DNA of 64,000 nt from Trichothermofontia sp037445115 (lineage in GTDB: Bacteria > Cyanobacteriota > Cyanobacteriia > B231), in assembly GCA_037445115.1 (NCBI GenBank), contig JBBILC010000005.1, positions 10,655 through 74,654 on the forward strand, in the 5' to 3' direction. Below the pieces are notes generated by a model. That model searched no databases and had not been told where the DNA came from. It saw only the letters and a list, made by a program, of their open reading frames with translations. Every line of letters starts with the position of its first letter. The first letter of the stretch is position 1. Made by a program: the position numbers and the translations under genes. Shown here one piece after another: positions 62,345 through 64,000 of the stretch.

Positions 62345-64000
62345 TTACCGAAGCTGAAAGAAATAGGTCTGTAACAAATTGTGTACAAATTGATACCGTT
62401 GCTGGTGGTGTTGGAGCAAGAGGCGATCGCTGGCGTAGTTGAGGAAGCGGCGATAGTTCCAGGGGATATGGCCTTGGCCCCAGAGCAGAAAACGCAGCAC
62501 GCCATGCTGAATACAGGCTTCTCCCCCGGCAGCAATCCCCAAGAGGAGTCCTAGGCAGGTGCTCAGGACGGCGTACTGGGCTAGGGGGAGGCCCATCTGG
62601 AACCAGATTCCACTGGAGATCCCAATCCCTAGGCAGGTTAAGAGGCTGGCATTTTGCGTCGCCTGTACCGCCGTGGGCAGGGGAGACATCGGCGGCGATC
62701 GCCAGTGCTGGCTCAGGGTTTGGAGGCCCAGGGGCGTCAGGCAAATTAACCCCAGGCATAGAAGCAGGGCGAGACCCGTGATGACCCCGTTCGGGGTACC
62801 TTGCGCCAGGGTTTGCAGCAGCCAGCCCACGATCGCACTCACCAGGATGATCGCTCCGATAATGACGCTGGTGTGACTGGCCCAGTAGCGGCTCAATAGG
62901 TTGAAAATGGGAGCCTGGGGTTGGATCTGAAGATCAGCTTGCTGCCAGAGATGGAGGGGGGTGCTGGCCAGCCCGATCGCGACGCCGAGGGTGAGGAGGG
63001 GCACTTGGCGCGACAGAAGGCCAAAGCTGCCGCCGAGGATAATCCCTTCCGCAAGGCCAACGCCGATCGCATAGGCCCAACGGCTATTGGTTTTGGCCAG
63101 GATGCTGGGTTGCAGGGCTTCAATCCGCAAGTCGGCGATCGCCTGGGTGTGTAGGTAGTGGGCCAGCCAGTGGAGCCAGTGTTTGGTTTGTTCCGAGAGG
63201 GGTTCCTGATTACGGGGATACCAGGGGTCACGGGGATCACGCCGCAGACGGCTACGGACATAGGCACTGATCAAGTAGTGACGGCGATCGTCAAATGTGG
63301 TCAGCCCCCGCCATGCCCGCATGAGGAGTTCATCCGTTGCCAGGATCATCATATTCAGTAGCAGAGCATTTTTGGCTAAGCCAAGCAGGGCAGGATCGGC
63401 CTCCAGGTTACGGCGCAACTCCAAGCTCTCGGTCTGGTTCAGGTAATGGCTAATTTGCGCATTGCTCAGGGAGCGCAAGAGTATTCCCCCATTGACCGTT
63501 AAGCGCGTCTGGCAGCGGGTATAGGACTCTAGTGAGGTCGCTAGAATTAGCCGGGGATAGGTGGCGAGCAATTGGTTAAGTGCTCGCAGACACGCTTCCT
63601 GTTGCGTCAGGTTGAGGCGATCGAGATCGTCCAGCAAGGGGATAATCTGTCGCTGCTGTAACCAGGCGTGAGCAATGGGGCGAGGGAGTTGGTAACGTTG
63701 GTGCAATTGTTCGACTAGCCACGGCGCAATTTCCCAAGGTTCCTGCCAGCCCAGCAGCGATAGGTAGAGGGGTAGGGGGGCCGTTACCGTTGTTTGGGCG
63801 ATCGTCCACAATTGGTGGGCAAGGTCGATGAGGGTACTGGTTTTACCCGTCCCCGCCCCGCCGAGGACCATCAGTTTGCCATCCGCTTGGGCCAGCACGC
63901 CCAATAGCCCCATTGCTTGGGTGAGGGGGAACCGGGGGGCTTGGCGCAGTTTGACCTCAATATCCCACAGTCGTGCGGGTAGTTCCGGTAGAGGACCCCG
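62345..64000 (-). CDS. NACHT-type NTPase with membrane C-terminus (partial, cut by window edge)
   Basis: 551 codons are visible and the frame stays open to the right edge (reading ELPARLWDIEVKLRQAPRFP before the first visible ATG at 63913), so the N-terminus lies outside. Walker A is LMVLGGAGTGKTSTLIDLAH, Walker B IIPLLDDLDRL, and LILATSLESY is the sensor strand, as in STAND/NACHT NTPases. A helical region follows, then about five hydrophobic spans (GLAEGIILGGSFGLLSRQVP, VIIGAIILVSAIVGWLLQTL, GVITGLALLLCLGLICLTPL and others). The end, WNYRRFLNYASDRLLLQ and YQFVHNLLQTYFFQ, is typical of a cyanobacterial subgroup. May be a signalling or defence NTPase; its N-terminal effector is unseen. Confidence 0.88.
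   Translation of the reverse strand, partial: RGPLPELPARLWDIEVKLRQAPRFPLTQAMGLLGVLAQADGKLMVLGGAGTGKTSTLIDLAHQLWTIAQTTVTAPLPLYLSLLGWQEPWEIAPWLVEQLHQRYQLPRPIAHAWLQQRQIIPLLDDLDRLNLTQQEACLRALNQLLATYPRLILATSLESYTRCQTRLTVNGGILLRSLSNAQISHYLNQTESLELRRNLEADPALLGLAKNALLLNMMILATDELLMRAWRGLTTFDDRRHYLISAYVRSRLRRDPRDPWYPRNQEPLSEQTKHWLHWLAHYLHTQAIADLRIEALQPSILAKTNSRWAYAIGVGLAEGIILGGSFGLLSRQVPLLTLGVAIGLASTPLHLWQQADLQIQPQAPIFNLLSRYWASHTSVIIGAIILVSAIVGWLLQTLAQGTPNGVITGLALLLCLGLICLTPLGLQTLSQHWRSPPMSPLPTAVQATQNASLLTCLGIGISSGIWFQMGLPLAQYAVLSTCLGLLLGIAAGGEACIQHGVLRFLLWGQGHIPWNYRRFLNYASDRLLLQHHQQRYQFVHNLLQTYFFQLR

Overview
This window is a piece of a cyanobacterial chromosome. It carries three small photosystem II genes (psbN and psbH as a divergent pair, and psbY), an acyl-ACP reductase gene (aar), a phytochrome-type kinase, a type IV pilus operon (pilB-pilT-pilC) and several families found mainly in cyanobacteria (DUF1995, DUF2808, a DUF3146-like protein). 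The octamer GCGATCGC and its core CGATCG recur throughout, as in many cyanobacteria. Base composition is moderately GC-rich, except for an AT-rich patch at about 3.4-5.0 kb. A filamentous Leptolyngbya-like lineage is my guess; no rRNA or other marker in the window proves it. Two runs of N (40047-40070 and 46240-46339) show this is a gapped assembly.

Layout: 0.3-3 kb holds a sugar-nucleotide transferase/phosphomutase fusion. At 3.4-5 kb is an AT-rich island of three unfamiliar minus-strand genes. At 5.1-11.8 kb lie housekeeping and photosynthesis genes (metal-binding HMA protein, serS, psbN/psbH, tatA, pth, small cyanobacterial proteins, a YqgF-like nuclease, rlpA). A phytochrome histidine kinase and murA follow. 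The minus-strand block 16.4-23.1 kb has aar, two cell-envelope glycosylation genes, accA and folE; the usual ado and SDR genes of this locus are missing here. An exbB-exbD pair with a broken gene in front, a PD-(D/E)XK nuclease, a lone sugar ABC permease, psbY, a ROK glucokinase behind a small MITE-like element, a pentapeptide protein and a copper amine oxidase fill 23.4-32.3 kb.

The pilus operon runs leftward at 37.8-32.5 kb, and the chaperone series grpE-dnaK-dnaJ-tusA-like-rsgA runs rightward at 38.5-44.1 kb. The last 20 kb mix single genes: a GNAT acetyltransferase, a DJ-1/PfpI protein, hisF, a glycosyltransferase, a DUF1995 protein, a metallophosphatase, an ADP-ribosylglycohydrolase, a HAD phosphatase, a DUF2808 protein, TPR proteins, mtnA, purN, a dienelactone hydrolase, an SRPBCC protein and, cut by the right edge, a NACHT-type NTPase with a membrane tail.

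No tRNA, rRNA, CRISPR array or intact insertion sequence was seen. The non-coding part is more interesting: a Yfr1-like small RNA candidate at 53728-53810 with its own -10 box; a 102-bp MITE-like element whose 20-bp palindrome recurs 29 kb away; a 23-bp tandem repeat array running into an assembly gap; several 7-, 13- and 16-bp repeat clusters; and a decayed AAA ATPase fragment at 57679-57899. I see no convincing multi-gene novel system. The best leads are the altered aar locus, the amine oxidase with an added N-terminal module, the phytochrome lacking the usual histidine after its cysteine, and the small RNA.
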